NCBI GenBank assembly: GCA_900466005.1
Contig: UEGQ01000001.1
Coordinates: 186,001 to 250,000 of the forward strand
Reading direction: 5' to 3'
Source: Hyphomicrobiales bacterium
GTDB taxonomy: Bacteria > Pseudomonadota > Alphaproteobacteria > Rhizobiales > Rhizobiaceae
DNA: 64,000 nt
Part shown: piece by piece, positions 7,834-17,202 of the stretch
How the letters are laid out: each line of letters begins with the position of its first letter
Numbering within the stretch: position 1 is the stretch's first letter
Position numbers and translations under genes: made by a program
Notes under the pieces: model-generated
The model's database searches: none
Told to the model about the DNA's origin: nothing
What the model saw: the letters and a program-made list of their open reading frames with translations, nothing else

Positions 7834-10800
7834 CTATTTCTTCATCTGCTCCTTGAGCGCTGCCAGCTTGGCGAAGGGTGAGTCGGGATCGATCGGCTTC
7901 TCCTTGCGAGGAGGCTTCGCCTCAAACCGTGCAGTCTGCGGCTTACCGTCCCGTTCACCCCTTTGCGGACGCTCCTTGCGTTCACCGCGGTCCTGGCGAT
8001 CCCCGCGTTTCGCTCCGTTGCCGCGGTTCTTGCCCTCAGCCGATGCTCCCGGGCGGCGACCGTCGCGGCGCTCTTCAGACGCGGCGCGACCACCCTTCGG
8101 ACGGGCATTCTGCTGGTTCTCGTTTCGACCGCCGGGCCGCCACAGCAACACATTCTTTGGCTCGGCTGCATCAGCGCCCTCCACCGCGGCTTCCGAGGGG
8201 GCCTCCGCCGTGACGGCGACGGGCTCGGCGCCTTCCGGTGTCGCCTCCTCCCCAGAGGCTTCTTCTTCGGCCGAGGGCTCCGTCGAGGCTGCATCCTCGC
8301 CCGCAGCCGGGGTAGCGCTCGCATCCTGGCCTAAGAGGAAGGCCTTCGCCTCCTCGGCGGGGACGCTGTCGGCACGATAGCCGAGGCCCTTCAGGATCTC
8401 TTCCATGTCATCCGGCGTTGCGCCGAGAATAGACAACATTGCCGTCGTCGTCGTGAAGCGTCGGCCATCATAGGCACCTTCCGGACGCGGAGACGAGCCG
8501 GGCTTCCACTGGAGGAGAGGACGAATCAGATCCGCAAGTCTTTCCAGAATGTCGATACGTACCGCCCGCTTGCCGAGAAACCGGAAACCGGCGAGCTTGT
8601 AGAATGTCCTGTCGAAGCCTGGATCGGTGACCACCGAGGTCCGACCTGCCGCGAGCACGGGAATGAGATCACCGTATCCTGATTTGTCCATGCCGTCGTT
8701 CTGCAGCGCCCAGAGGAGCGTGATGAGTTCCGCCGGAGAAGGCTTCAGGAGCGCCGGCATGAAAATATGGTAGGCCCCGAAGCGGACACCGTAGCGGCGG
8801 ATCGACGCGCGCGCATCCTGATCGAGCGACTTTACATCGTCAGAGACGTCGCGGCGGAAGAGAACACCAAGATTCTCCACCAGCTGGAACGCCAGTCCCT
8901 TGGCGAGACCCTGCAGATCCTCTGCACGCGACAAATCGTCCAGCGGCTTCAGAACTGTCGAGATGTGATGGTTGACGAAACGCTCGATGCGAGCCGCAAC
9001 GTGGTCCCGGGCAATCCCCGTGAGTTGCTCGTCCGCCAGCAGGATGACACGTGGGTGCAACACATGATCGCCGGCAGCGAGCCGGCCCACGGGGTCGCCG
9101 AGCCAGCGCACGACGCCATCCGACCCTATGGCCAGATCGCTGTTGCCGCACGCGTGCAGTCGCGCAGCCCGTGCCTCGAATTCGAGGGCGAGAGCTTTCT
9201 GCGTCGCCGCCTGAACAGCCTTCGCATCGGAGCCCTCCATGCCCGCCAAGGGCGTAAAGCGGAACCCTGCGAGTTGTCCCGTGTGATGCCCCTCAACGAA
9301 GACATCGCCATTCACACTGATTTCAGCTTCCAGCATCGCATTCTCTCTCAAGCGCTTCATGAGCACAGATGTCCTGCGATCAACAAAGCGTTTCGTCAAC
9401 CTTTCATGTAGCGCGTCCGACAGTCGGTCTTCGATTTCGCGCGTCTTTTCTTGCCAGTGTGTCGGATCGGCAAGCCATCCCGGCCGGTTCGACACATAGG
9501 TCCATGTTCTGATTTGCGCAATCCGCGCGGAAAGCGTGTCGATCTCGCCGTCGGTATGATCGGCCCGGCGAACCTGTTCCGCCATGAAGTTCTCGTCCAC
9601 CGTGCCATAACGGACCAGATCGGAAAAGAGGCTCGCGACAAGATCGGCGTGCTGAGCCGGCGCGATACGCCGATAGTCGGGAAGGGCGCAAACCTCCCAT
9701 AGCTGCTCCACCCGCGCAGGAGTCGTCGCGAGATCGTTGATCTCCGGGTATCGTGCAAGATGCTCGAGTGCCTGTTGATCGACCGCCGGAAGAGCCCGCG
9801 TAAGTCCCGCCACGCGCGGCGCTGCATCCAAGCTGCGTCGCAGCGCATCGATTGACGCAAAATCGAAATCCGGCGTACGCCACTGCAGGATCTTGACCGG
9901 CTCGAACTCGTGGCTTTCCAGACGCTCCACCAAATCGTCGTCGAGGGGGTCCACACGTCCTGTCACACCGAAGGTACCGTCTTTCAGATGGCGGCCGGCA
10001 CGGCCCGCGATCTGTCCGAGTTCTCCGGGATTGAGATTACGGAACTGATATCCGTCGAACTTTCGGTCCTGGGCGAAAGCGACGTGGTCGACGTCGAGAT
10101 TGAGGCCCATGCCGATGGCGTCGGTTGCGACGAGGTATTCGACCTCGCCTTCCTGGTAGAGGGCCACCTGTGCGTTGCGGGTGCGCGGACTGAGCGCTCC
10201 GAGAACGACGGCAGCGCCGCCACGCTGGCGCCGGATCAGTTCGGCAATCGCATAGACCTCGTCGGCCGAAAACGCGACGATCGCCGTCCGCTCCGGCAAG
10301 CGCGTGATCTTCTTCTGTCCGGCATAGAAGAGCTGCGAAAGCCGCGGCCGTTCCACGACCGTGATGCCGGGAAGAAGCTGCTGCAGGATCGGCTTCATGG
10401 TTCCGGACCCGAGGAGAAGCGTCTCGTCCCGACCACGCAGATGCAGTAGCCTGTCAGTGAATATGTGACCGCGCTCGAGATCGCCGGCAAGCTGCACCTC
10501 GTCGATCGCGACGAAGGAAGCTCGCGTTTCCCGCGGCATTGCTTCGACGGTGCAGACGGAGAAGCGCGCCCCTGGCGGTGCGATCTTCTCTTCTCCAGTG
10601 ACAAGCGCAACCTGCGCGGCGCCGACGCGTTCGACAACCCTGCCATAGACTTCTCGCGCCAACAGCCGGAGCGGCAGACCGATAATCCCGGAACCATGCG
10701 CAAGCATGCGCTCGATTGCGTAATGCGTCTTGCCGGTATTGGTGGGTCCCAGCACCGCGGTCACGCCGCGGCCGCTGAGGATCATGGGTTGCGAAGTCAC
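7834..10800 (-). CDS. SUV3-like DEAD/DEAH-type ATP-dependent RNA helicase
   Basis: An NTP-dependent helicase of about 988 residues. The N-terminus has Walker A in GPTNTGKTHYAIERM and the block GLPLRLLAREVYGRV. The Walker B variant is AIDEVQLAGD, followed by LLLGSGTM; the second RecA domain includes VATDAIGMGLNLD and QIAGRAGRH. This set is characteristic of SUV3, the mitochondrial degradosome helicase, and its alphaproteobacterial homologues. The last 200 residues are low complexity: an Ala/Glu-rich acidic stretch, then an Arg/Lys/Gly-rich basic tail of the kind that binds RNA. I chose the GTG at 10800 because GGAG lies 7 nt upstream; the frame is open to 10863. It is coupled to the S4 gene downstream. 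Confidence 0.9.
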   Translation of the reverse strand: MTSQPMILSGRGVTAVLGPTNTGKTHYAIERMLAHGSGIIGLPLRLLAREVYGRVVERVGAAQVALVTGEEKIAPPGARFSVCTVEAMPRETRASFVAIDEVQLAGDLERGHIFTDRLLHLRGRDETLLLGSGTMKPILQQLLPGITVVERPRLSQLFYAGQKKITRLPERTAIVAFSADEVYAIAELIRRQRGGAAVVLGALSPRTRNAQVALYQEGEVEYLVATDAIGMGLNLDVDHVAFAQDRKFDGYQFRNLNPGELGQIAGRAGRHLKDGTFGVTGRVDPLDDDLVERLESHEFEPVKILQWRTPDFDFASIDALRRSLDAAPRVAGLTRALPAVDQQALEHLARYPEINDLATTPARVEQLWEVCALPDYRRIAPAQHADLVASLFSDLVRYGTVDENFMAEQVRRADHTDGEIDTLSARIAQIRTWTYVSNRPGWLADPTHWQEKTREIEDRLSDALHERLTKRFVDRRTSVLMKRLRENAMLEAEISVNGDVFVEGHHTGQLAGFRFTPLAGMEGSDAKAVQAATQKALALEFEARAARLHACGNSDLAIGSDGVVRWLGDPVGRLAAGDHVLHPRVILLADEQLTGIARDHVAARIERFVNHHISTVLKPLDDLSRAEDLQGLAKGLAFQLVENLGVLFRRDVSDDVKSLDQDARASIRRYGVRFGAYHIFMPALLKPSPAELITLLWALQNDGMDKSGYGDLIPVLAAGRTSVVTDPGFDRTFYKLAGFRFLGKRAVRIDILERLADLIRPLLQWKPGSSPRPEGAYDGRRFTTTTAMLSILGATPDDMEEILKGLGYRADSVPAEEAKAFLLGQDASATPAAGEDAASTEPSAEEEASGEEATPEGAEPVAVTAEAPSEAAVEGADAAEPKNVLLWRPGGRNENQQNARPKGGRAASEERRDGRRPGASAEGKNRGNGAKRGDRQDRGERKERPQRGERDGKPQTARFEAKPPRKEKPIDPDSPFAKLAALKEQMKK

Positions 10801-11097
10801 TTTCCTGCTCCATAGGGGAAGACGTCGCCAATGGAGGCGATCGGCCGAAGCGGTCTGGCCCACACATGGCGATGATCTCCGGCAAACGCAAGCCGCTAAA
10901 TCGCAGGCGCCACGGAGGCCACTGGAGTTTCCCTTGCTCCTTCTCGGCGGCCTTTTCCGTCCCTGTGCGCACTGCCGTGGTCGGCAGGCCTGACGGACGG
11001 CACTCCTTGACAGGTGTTTTGGGCGGGTGGAACCAATCCGCAGCCTAGACGTTGGAAAGTCCGGATGTGACTATGAAGCTGAGACGGAGAGGCCATC

Positions 11098-11253
11098 ATG
11101 CTGAGCACAATTCTCATCATTGTCGTCATCTTGCTGCTGATTGGGGCCTTGCCCAATTGGGGTTACAGCCGAAGCTGGGGATACGGACCCTCGGGCGGCC
11201 TCGGTCTGATTGTCATCATCCTCATCATACTGATGCTCATGGACAAGATCTGA
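11098..11253 (+). CDS. Small DUF3309-like membrane protein
   Basis: A 51-residue protein with two hydrophobic segments (LSTILIIVVILLLIGALP and LGLIVIILIILMLMDKI) joined by a Gly/Tyr/Trp/Ser-rich turn (NWGYSRSWGYGPSG). This is the pattern of the DUF3309 family found widely in proteobacteria, often beside stress-related envelope genes. The ATG at 11098 is preceded by a GGAGAGG ribosome site. Function is unknown. It precedes the glycine-zipper gene by 34 bp and may be co-transcribed with it. Confidence 0.85.
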   Translation: MLSTILIIVVILLLIGALPNWGYSRSWGYGPSGGLGLIVIILIILMLMDKI

Positions 11254-11287
11254 CTATTCCGGATCGACACAGCAAAGGAACCTGACG

Positions 11288-11539
11288 ATGAAGAAGACAT
11301 TGCTCGCCCTTGCGCTCGTCGCCCCTCTCGCGTCCTGTACCGCGACGGAACGCGGCGCTGGTATCGGAGCTGCCACCGGCGCCGTCGTCGGAGGAGTTGC
11401 GACCAACTCGGTCGGAGGCGCCGCGGCCGGTGCAGTGATCGGCGGTGCGGCCGGCGTTCTGATTGCCCAGGCGGATCGCCCAGGCTACTGCGTCTACCGT
11501 GACCGCTACGGTCGTCGTTACGAAGCGCGGTGCCGTTGA
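11288..11539 (+). CDS. Glycine-zipper small lipoprotein
   Basis: An 83-residue protein. MKKTLLALALVAPLASC is a lipoprotein signal peptide with a lipobox (LASC), predicting Cys17 as the acylated residue. It is followed by a glycine zipper (GAGIGAATGAVVGGVATNSV, then more Gly/Ala repeats) and a short Arg/Tyr-rich tail (YCVYRDRYGRRYEARCR). Such proteins sit in the outer membrane or periplasm and resemble the entericidin/17-kDa-antigen and YMGG-like families. No specific function is assigned. A good ribosome site (AAAGGAACCTGACG) precedes the ATG. A terminator follows 20 bp after the stop. Confidence 0.85.
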   Translation: MKKTLLALALVAPLASCTATERGAGIGAATGAVVGGVATNSVGGAAAGAVIGGAAGVLIAQADRPGYCVYRDRYGRRYEARCR

Positions 11540-11559
11540 TCGACCTGAGAGGTTCCGAC

Positions 11560-11590
11560 GGCCGGCAGGCATCTGCCGGCCTCTTCTTTC
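11560..11590 (+). terminator. Rho-independent terminator after the glycine-zipper gene
   Basis: GGCCGGCAG, loop GCAT, CTGCCGGCC: a perfect 9-bp stem followed by TCTTCTTT. It ends the small-protein transcript on the plus strand. Confidence 0.88.
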
Positions 11591-11776
11591 CGTTCCCCTG
11601 AACCGTCGAATGAATCCGGAACGAATCGGCTACGAATCGCTGACTCGCCGAGATTTCCGTTTTGTTCACGGCTACATATTGTATCTCCGGGGCTGAAACG
11701 CACACAGCGGGCTCTGGATACCGGAGCCTTCGCCCAACGAAGGATGCTGGTGGCGGAAGGCTGATCCGACAAGAGC

Positions 11777-11803
11777 AAGGATCGGCCGCGAAGACCGATC
11801 CTT
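11777..11803. terminator. Hairpin between the plus-strand small genes and phbB
   Basis: AAGGATCGG, 9-nt loop and CCGATCCTT form a perfect 9-bp stem 27 bp past the phbB stop. The T-tract is weak on both sides. Its position fits a phbB terminator, but this is less sure than the one at 11560. The remaining part of 11591-11776 shows no gene. Confidence 0.55.
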
Positions 11804-11829
11804 CCGGTTTTGCCAAAGACAGAAAAGCT

Positions 11830-12555
11830 CTAGACGACGAACTGCCCGCCGTTGGCAGAGATCGTGGACCCGGTGATGAAACCTGCCTCGTTGGAGGCGA
11901 GGAAGACGACGATTCTGGCAATTTCCTCCGGCTGCCCGAGACGGCCGACAGGAATCTGCGGGATAATCCTCTCGTTCAGCACCTTCTCCGGGACGGCCAG
12001 TACCATTTCTGTCGCGATATAACCGGGGCAAATCGCATTCACCGTGATGCCTTTTGCTGCGCCTTCCTGTGCAAGAGCCTTGGTGAAACCGAGGTCGCCA
12101 GCCTTGGCCGCCGAGTAATTGGCCTGGCCCATTTGTCCCTTCTGGCCGTTGATGGAGGAGATCGTGATGACACGCCCGAAGTTCCGGTCGCGCATGCCGG
12201 ACCACACCGGATGGGTCATGTTGAAGACGCCGGTGAGATTGGTGCTGATCACCTCGTTCCACTGCTGCGGCGTCATCTTGTGGAACATCGCGTCGCGGGT
12301 GATCCCGGCATTGTTCACAAGTATCTCAATCGGACCTATCTTCGCCTCGAGGTTCGCGATTCCGTCCACACAAGCCTGGTAGTCGGAGACGTCCCAACGA
12401 AACACCGGTATTCCCGTTTCCTCAGAAAACGCCTTGGCTTTCTCTTCGTTGCCCGCGTAGTTCGCCGCAACGCGATACCCCGCCTCCTTGAGGGCGATCG
12501 AGATCGCCGCACCAATTCCCCTCGTACCACCGGTGACCAACGCAACTCTGCTCAT
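11830..12555 (-). CDS. phbB: Acetoacetyl-CoA reductase (PHB synthesis)
   Basis: A 241-residue short-chain dehydrogenase that reduces acetoacetyl-CoA to (R)-3-hydroxybutyryl-CoA with NADPH, the second step of polyhydroxybutyrate synthesis. The cofactor motif TGGTRGIG is at about residues 8-15; NNAGITRD, then ISSINGQKGQ (catalytic Ser) and YSAAKAG (Tyr-x-x-x-Lys) follow; SSING and the C-terminal GGQFVV are typical of PhaB/PhbB. Full length for the family. It lies 123 bp downstream of phbA on the same strand with a strong AGAGGAGAGAG ribosome site. The synthase gene phaC is not in the window, which is usual in rhizobia. Confidence 0.95.
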   Translation of the reverse strand: MSRVALVTGGTRGIGAAISIALKEAGYRVAANYAGNEEKAKAFSEETGIPVFRWDVSDYQACVDGIANLEAKIGPIEILVNNAGITRDAMFHKMTPQQWNEVISTNLTGVFNMTHPVWSGMRDRNFGRVITISSINGQKGQMGQANYSAAKAGDLGFTKALAQEGAAKGITVNAICPGYIATEMVLAVPEKVLNERIIPQIPVGRLGQPEEIARIVVFLASNEAGFITGSTISANGGQFVV

Positions 12556-12678
12556 GCTCTCTCTCCTCTGAGGTCATTTGATCGTACACCGGTCCTTCTG
12601 CCGGGACCGTTGTGACATGCGATTATTGCTGGACGTGTACGTGATCGCCGCGATCGGTCTCCTCTCGAATCGCTCGCC

Positions 12679-13860
12679 TCAGAAGGCTTCCAGGCACATG
12701 GCAATGCCCATACCGCCGCCGATGCAGAGCGTGGCAAGCCCTTTCTTGGCGCCACGCCGCTTCATCTCGAAAACAAGCGTATTCAGGATGCGGGCGCCGG
12801 AGGCGCCGATCGGATGGCCAATCGCAATCGCACCGCCATTGACGTTGACGATCGAAGTATCCCAGCCGAGATCTTTGTTGACCGCACAAGCCTGGGCTGC
12901 AAAGGCTTCATTCGCCTCGACCAGCTCCAGATCGGAAACGCTCCAACCGGCCTTCTGCAGGGCCTTGCGTGAGGCAGGGATCGGTCCGGTGCCCATAACC
13001 TGCGGATCGACGCCGGCCGTTGCCCAGGACGCAATGCGCACAAGTGGCGTGATTCCGCGGCGGGTCGCTTCCGCCTCCGTCATCAGAAGCGCTGCAGCGG
13101 CACCGTCATTGATGCCGGAAGCATTGCCTGCCGTCACCGAACCGTCCTTGTCGAAGGCCGGCTTCAGCTTGGCCATACCGTCGAGGGTCGCTCCCATACG
13201 GATGTACTCGTCGGCGTCGACGACGACGTCGCCCTTACGTGACGACACCGTCACCGGAACGATTTCATCGGCGAAGCGTCCGGCCTTCTGCGCGACTTCC
13301 GCCTTGTTCTGCGATGCAACCGCAAAGTGGTCCTGTTCATCGCGCGAGAGCTGCCACTGACGGGCGATATTCTCGGCGGTGTTACCCATGTGATAGCCGT
13401 AGAAGGCATCGGTGAGACCGTCCTTGATCATCGTGTCGATCATCTTCATGTCGCCCATCTTCACGCCCCCTCGCAGATGGGCGCAGTGAGGCGCCATGGA
13501 CATAGACTCCTGGCCGCCGGCGACGATGATCGTGGCGTCGCCGGTGACGATCTGCTGCATCCCGACGGCGACCGCGCGCAAGCCGGATCCGCAGAGCTGA
13601 TTGAGCCCCCAGGCCGTTGCTTCCTGGGGAATTCCCGCCTTCATCGCTGCCTGGCGCGCCGGGTTCTGTCCCTGGCCTGCCGAGAGAACCTGCCCGAGGA
13701 TGACTTCGTCGACCTCCTTGGGGTCAACGCCGGCACGTTCAAGCGCACCTTTGATTGCGACGGCTCCGAGCTCGTGCGCCGGCACGTTCGCGAATGCACC
13801 ATTGAACGAACCGACGGCGGTCCGAGCTGCGCTGGCAATGACGACTGACGAACTGCTCAT
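12679..13860 (-). CDS. phbA: Acetyl-CoA C-acetyltransferase (beta-ketothiolase)
   Basis: A 393-residue thiolase condensing two acetyl-CoA into acetoacetyl-CoA for PHB synthesis. Key sites: [10 protein letters not shown] (acylated Cys near residue 89), [28 protein letters not shown] (active-site His) and [10 protein letters not shown] (second Cys near the C-terminus). I chose the ATG at 13860 because GAGGA lies 9 nt upstream and the protein then starts [14 protein letters not shown] as in rhizobial PhbA. An in-frame ATG 18 bp further out overlaps that ribosome site. Gene order phbA-phbB, divergent from phaR, is the Sinorhizobium arrangement. Confidence 0.96.
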   Translation of the reverse strand: MSSSSVVIASAARTAVGSFNGAFANVPAHELGAVAIKGALERAGVDPKEVDEVILGQVLSAGQGQNPARQAAMKAGIPQEATAWGLNQLCGSGLRAVAVGMQQIVTGDATIIVAGGQESMSMAPHCAHLRGGVKMGDMKMIDTMIKDGLTDAFYGYHMGNTAENIARQWQLSRDEQDHFAVASQNKAEVAQKAGRFADEIVPVTVSSRKGDVVVDADEYIRMGATLDGMAKLKPAFDKDGSVTAGNASGINDGAAAALLMTEAEATRRGITPLVRIASWATAGVDPQVMGTGPIPASRKALQKAGWSVSDLELVEANEAFAAQACAVNKDLGWDTSIVNVNGGAIAIGHPIGASGARILNTLVFEMKRRGAKKGLATLCIGGGMGIAMCLEAF

Positions 13861-14045
13861 GGATGTGTCCTCGCTCATGTTCCGGTTCGCGCCCAAACTG
13901 GCAAAGCTCTCGACCGGAGTCAAACGGCAAGCACGTCTTCCTCGATCTTCCATTGAAGACACGCATAGGGTGAGAGTCGGTTCGGGACATGGGGGCGTCG
14001 CTTCCGCAACGCACAAAGAGATTGTCACCGCCCTTCTTTTGGGCT

Positions 14046-14072
14046 TAGATTTGCTTCGGGAAGAGAAATCTA
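14046..14072 (+). promoter_or_regulatory. Inverted repeat in the phaR leader
   Basis: TAGATTT and AAATCTA form 7-bp perfect arms around a 13-nt centre, ending 27 bp before the phaR ATG. It lies in the 239-bp divergent region between phbA and phaR. It could be a hairpin or a binding site. No direct evidence ties it to PhaR, whose known targets are TGC-rich. Confidence 0.35.
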
Positions 14073-14099
14073 CGCATGTTCAATGGGGTGGAGAACGAA

Positions 14100-14675
14100 A
14101 TGGCTAAAGCCGAAGGCGAAGTCACCATCAAGAAATACGCCAATCGACGCCTCTACAACACAGGAACCAGCACCTATGTGACGCTGGACGATCTGGCGAA
14201 GATGGTGAAGCGAGGCGAGGAATTCGTCGTCCAGGACGCCAAGACAGGAGAGGACATCACCCACTCCGTCCTGACCCAGATCATCTTCGAACAAGAGTCA
14301 AAAACCGGCAATACCCTGCTGCCGATCTCGTTCCTGCGCCAACTGATCTCCTACTACGGCGATCAGATGCAAATGGTGGTTCCAAGCTTTCTGGAACATT
14401 CGATGAAGGCTTTCAGCGAACAGCAGACTCAGATGCGCGAGCAGATGACGCGCGCTTTCGGTGAAAGTCCGCTGTCGAAGAACCTGCAGGCTCCGATGCA
14501 ACTGATGGAGGAACAGGTGAAGCGCAACACCGAAATGTTCCACCAGGCCATGCAGATGTTCTCGCCGTTCCTGTCACCGCAGCCGCCGAAGGAAACGAAA
14601 AAAGCCGAATCGAAGGACATCGACGAGCTGAAGGAACAGCTCCGTAACCTCCAGAACAAGTTGGACAGCCTCTGA
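14100..14675 (+). CDS. phaR: Polyhydroxyalkanoate synthesis repressor PhaR (AniA)
   Basis: A 191-residue regulator that binds PHB granules and DNA and represses phasin and PHB genes; the Sinorhizobium gene is known as aniA. Residues about 9-70 (IKKYANRRLYNTGTSTYVTL, then DLAKMVKRGEEFVVQDAKTGEDIT) are the PHB/PHA accumulation regulator DNA-binding domain. The following about 40 residues (LTQIIFEQES, LPISFLRQLISYYG) form the PHB-binding region. The C-terminus is predicted coiled coil (DIDELKEQLRNLQNKLDSL). I chose the ATG at 14100, with GGAG 6 nt upstream; an in-frame ATG at 14076 is less well placed. Divergent from phbA, so feedback control of phbAB is likely. Confidence 0.94.
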   Translation: MAKAEGEVTIKKYANRRLYNTGTSTYVTLDDLAKMVKRGEEFVVQDAKTGEDITHSVLTQIIFEQESKTGNTLLPISFLRQLISYYGDQMQMVVPSFLEHSMKAFSEQQTQMREQMTRAFGESPLSKNLQAPMQLMEEQVKRNTEMFHQAMQMFSPFLSPQPPKETKKAESKDIDELKEQLRNLQNKLDSL

Positions 14676-14707
14676 CGGCTTGAGCCGCGACGGAATTCGT
14701 CTGCGGC

Positions 14708-15115
14708 TTACAGCCCGATGGACACGTCGCGACCGGCAGACCGGACGGAAATCACAAATCCACCGACGACGTCGATGAAGGCGATCGTCAGAAGAACGAA
14801 AAAGACCTGCGTGGCGGCGTCGCGCACCAGCAGAAATTCCACCAGGAAGGCCACAAAGACCAGCATCGACAGGATGTGGTTGAGGAGCGCGCCCGACCCA
14901 TTGCGTGTCGACTTGAGAATTTCCGCGAATAGAAGCACCAGTGCCACCAGGATGAGAATATCCGCCGCCGACATAATCCATGTCGCGCCGGAGAGCATGG
15001 GTAACGCCAGCACCACCCGCGAAAGGCCCGCCACCCCTCCGCCGCCGAAGGTTCCGACCAGCGCGAGATTATAGAGTGCGAGGGGCACGATCATCAGCGG
15101 AATGGCAGTCAGCAT
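14708..15115 (-). CDS. Hypothetical four-helix inner-membrane protein
   Basis: A 135-residue protein with about four hydrophobic segments (IPLMIVPLALYNLALVG; ATWIMSAADILILVALVLLF; ILSMLVFVAFLVEFLLV; VFFVLLTIAFIDVVGGFVI) and little else. I chose the ATG at 15115 because GAGG lies 7 nt upstream; the frame is open to 15148. The family is conserved in Rhizobiales without known function, as far as I recognise it. It is convergent with phaR, 32 bp apart, and follows rpmF, from which it is separated by a terminator. Confidence 0.75.
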   Translation of the reverse strand: MLTAIPLMIVPLALYNLALVGTFGGGGVAGLSRVVLALPMLSGATWIMSAADILILVALVLLFAEILKSTRNGSGALLNHILSMLVFVAFLVEFLLVRDAATQVFFVLLTIAFIDVVGGFVISVRSAGRDVSIGL

Positions 15116-15201
15116 CTCGGCACCTCGAAAATAAAGCCGCACCAGCATCGTTCAACGATGTCATAGACGATCAGAGGTTCTGAGAAAATACGCCCCTTCA
15201 C

Positions 15202-15231
15202 AAAAGCAAAAGGCCGGCAAAAGCCGGCCTT
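15202..15231 (-). terminator. Rho-independent terminator of rpmF
   Basis: AAGGCCGGC, loop TTTT, GCCGGCCTT on the minus strand, followed by TTGCTTTTG. A perfect 9-bp stem 25 bp past the rpmF stop. Confidence 0.88.
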
Positions 15232-15256
15232 CGTCAAAGCACATAAATGCTATGGC

Positions 15257-15442
15257 TTATGCGTTTTCCTTCGGCGTCAGAACCTGACGACCGCGATACA
15301 TACCGGTCTTCAGATCGATATGGTGCGGACGGCGCAGTTCGCCGGAGTTCTTGTCTTCGACATAGGTCGGGGCCTTGATCGCGTCGGCAGAACGGCGCAT
15401 ACCGCGCTTCGACGGGCTTGTTTTTCTTTTCGGTACAGCCAT
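15257..15442 (-). CDS. rpmF: 50S ribosomal protein L32
   Basis: A 61-residue protein starting [18 protein letters not shown], the hallmark L32 N-terminus, with the Lys/Arg-rich rRNA-binding body and a short tail ([11 protein letters not shown]). It lacks the zinc-ligand cysteines found in some bacterial L32 forms, as is normal in Rhizobiales. The ATG at 15442 has a GTGGAG ribosome site. Monocistronic, with its own terminator. Confidence 0.97.
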   Translation of the reverse strand: MAVPKRKTSPSKRGMRRSADAIKAPTYVEDKNSGELRRPHHIDLKTGMYRGRQVLTPKENA

Positions 15443-15604
15443 TTCAACTACTCCACTTGACGGGCAAGACATGCAGGTCGGCTGGAACCGGAGCCGAAGA
15501 TCACACGTCTCAGTATCGGAATTTGCGCGGCTTATACATGTCAAGCGCGCCCTTGACCAGTCCCCGAATTCATTTTTTCCTGCGGCAGCCGGGGGAACCG
15601 TCTT

Positions 15605-16252
15605 TCAGACCTCGTCTTCGGCGACCACCCACGGCTCCGAGACGGCAGCCGTTTGCCACTCTACCCATGCCGGATGAGATTTGACGGCCGCCATGTAGGC
15701 CAGCGTATCCTTGTCGTGCGCCAGATCATAAGTGTCGAAGCGATTGACGACCGGCGCAAACATCGCGTCTGCCGCCGAGAAGGCCCCGAAGAGGAACGGC
15801 CCACCGGAGGCCGTACGCAATTCGCGCCAGATCGTTTCGATCCGTTCGACATCGGCACGAACGTCATCGGAAACGTCCAACGCCGCCTGTTTGCGTCGTA
15901 TATTCATTGGACACGCGTTGCGCAGAGCGCGAAAGCCCGACAGCATCTCCATGGAAACCGAGCGTGCGACCGCCCGATCCCGGCGAGCCTTCGGCCAAAT
16001 TCCGGCATCCGGGAAGATCTCGGCGGCATATTCGATGATCGCCAACGATTCCCAGACACAGATGTCGCCGTGGTAGAGAACGGGAACCCGGCCGGTCGGG
16101 GAAATCTCGCGGATTCTGGGGTTGCCGGCGTCGAAATCGAACGGGATGAGCCGCTCCTCGAAATCGATGCCGCATCCGGTCAGGGCCATCCAAGGTCGGA
16201 AGGACCAGGACGAGTAATTCTTGTTGCCGATGTAGAGAATGAATCTGTCCAT
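15605..16252 (-). CDS. Glutathione S-transferase family protein
   Basis: A 215-residue protein. An N-terminal thioredoxin-like domain (FILYIGNKNYSSWSFRPWMA) has the Ser/Tyr region where GSTs bind glutathione, with cis-proline GRVPVLYHGD and ESLAIIEYAAE following. The C-terminal helical domain includes GPFLFGAFSAADAMFAPVV, the N-capping box typical of GSTs. The DUF4952-like rhizobial YfcF/maleylacetoacetate isomerase-type GSTs are nearest. The substrate is unknown. It lies between rpmF and mtgA on the same strand with gaps suggesting separate transcription. Confidence 0.88.
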   Translation of the reverse strand: MDRFILYIGNKNYSSWSFRPWMALTGCGIDFEERLIPFDFDAGNPRIREISPTGRVPVLYHGDICVWESLAIIEYAAEIFPDAGIWPKARRDRAVARSVSMEMLSGFRALRNACPMNIRRKQAALDVSDDVRADVERIETIWRELRTASGGPFLFGAFSAADAMFAPVVNRFDTYDLAHDKDTLAYMAAVKSHPAWVEWQTAAVSEPWVVAEDEV

Positions 16253-16328
16253 ATCCTAGCTCCGCCAGATCGTGACCGACGGGACCTTAAAGACCATCAC
16301 GGACACGCACCAACGAATCTTTGGAAAG

Positions 16329-17033
16329 TCAGTCATAAAGACAAGTGATATATGCACCCGAACGCTTGGCGCGACGATCGACCACCGCCGCAAGGCGTTT
16401 CATGCTGCCGCTCGGGCGGCTGGCGACGCGATCGATGGGATTTGGCAGGGAAACGGCCAGCAGCGCCGATTGGCGGGCCGAGAGCTTCGATGCCGGCACC
16501 TTGAAGTGATGCCGCGCGGCGGCACCGATCCCGTAGATGCCCGGGCCCCACTCGGCGATATTCAGATAAATCTCCATAACCCGCTTCTTCGACCAGAGAT
16601 AATCCGCCGTGATCGCAAGCGGCACCTCGAGTCCCTTGCGCAGGAAGGAGCGGCTGTTCCACAGAAACAGGTTCTTGACGGTCTGCATCGGGATTGTGCT
16701 GGCGCCGCGAGTCGCTTCGCCGGACAGTGCATCGTCCACGACTGCCTTCATCTGTCCCCAGTCGACGCCGTAATGCGAGCAGAATTGCCCGTCTTCGGAC
16801 ATCATGACGGCCCGCACCAAGTTCGGTGAGATGTCGTCGAAAGCCACCCATTCACGGTCGTAGCCGCGCAGGAGAAAAAGGTCCGCCAGCATGAGCGTGG
16901 AAACAGGATGCATAAAGCTTGGACGATAAAGCAGGATGAGCAGATACGGCAGCAGCAAAAGCCCCACGAGAATCGCGGCGATCTTCTTTACAACAGACAG
17001 GCCGGAGCGAGCGCGTTCGGGCGCATCCGCCAT
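16329..17033 (-). CDS. mtgA: Monofunctional biosynthetic peptidoglycan transglycosylase
   Basis: A 234-residue GT51 enzyme polymerising lipid II into glycan strands on the periplasmic side of the inner membrane. A single N-terminal membrane anchor ([19 protein letters not shown]) precedes the catalytic domain. GT51 motifs: [14 protein letters not shown] (catalytic Glu), [43 protein letters not shown] and [16 protein letters not shown]. The QQ of the usual TITQQ motif is MQ here, common in MtgA. I chose the ATG at 17033 (GGAG 5-6 nt upstream) over an in-frame ATG at 17087. Divergent from ispA. Confidence 0.95.
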   Translation of the reverse strand: MADAPERARSGLSVVKKIAAILVGLLLLPYLLILLYRPSFMHPVSTLMLADLFLLRGYDREWVAFDDISPNLVRAVMMSEDGQFCSHYGVDWGQMKAVVDDALSGEATRGASTIPMQTVKNLFLWNSRSFLRKGLEVPLAITADYLWSKKRVMEIYLNIAEWGPGIYGIGAAARHHFKVPASKLSARQSALLAVSLPNPIDRVASRPSGSMKRLAAVVDRRAKRSGAYITCLYD

Positions 17034-17202
17034 AATTTCTCCGATGTCGCTCTGTTCCACCAAAAGTGACTGTGTCCAAGACTGCAAGAGCCTTTTCTCT
17101 TAGCTTCCCTCTTGGAAATTGGCCAGTCCGCGCGCGCCATTCACCCGTATTTTCCGCGCGAAAGCCGTTGCCACCCACCGGCTTGCATGCCAAAGAACCG
17201 CC

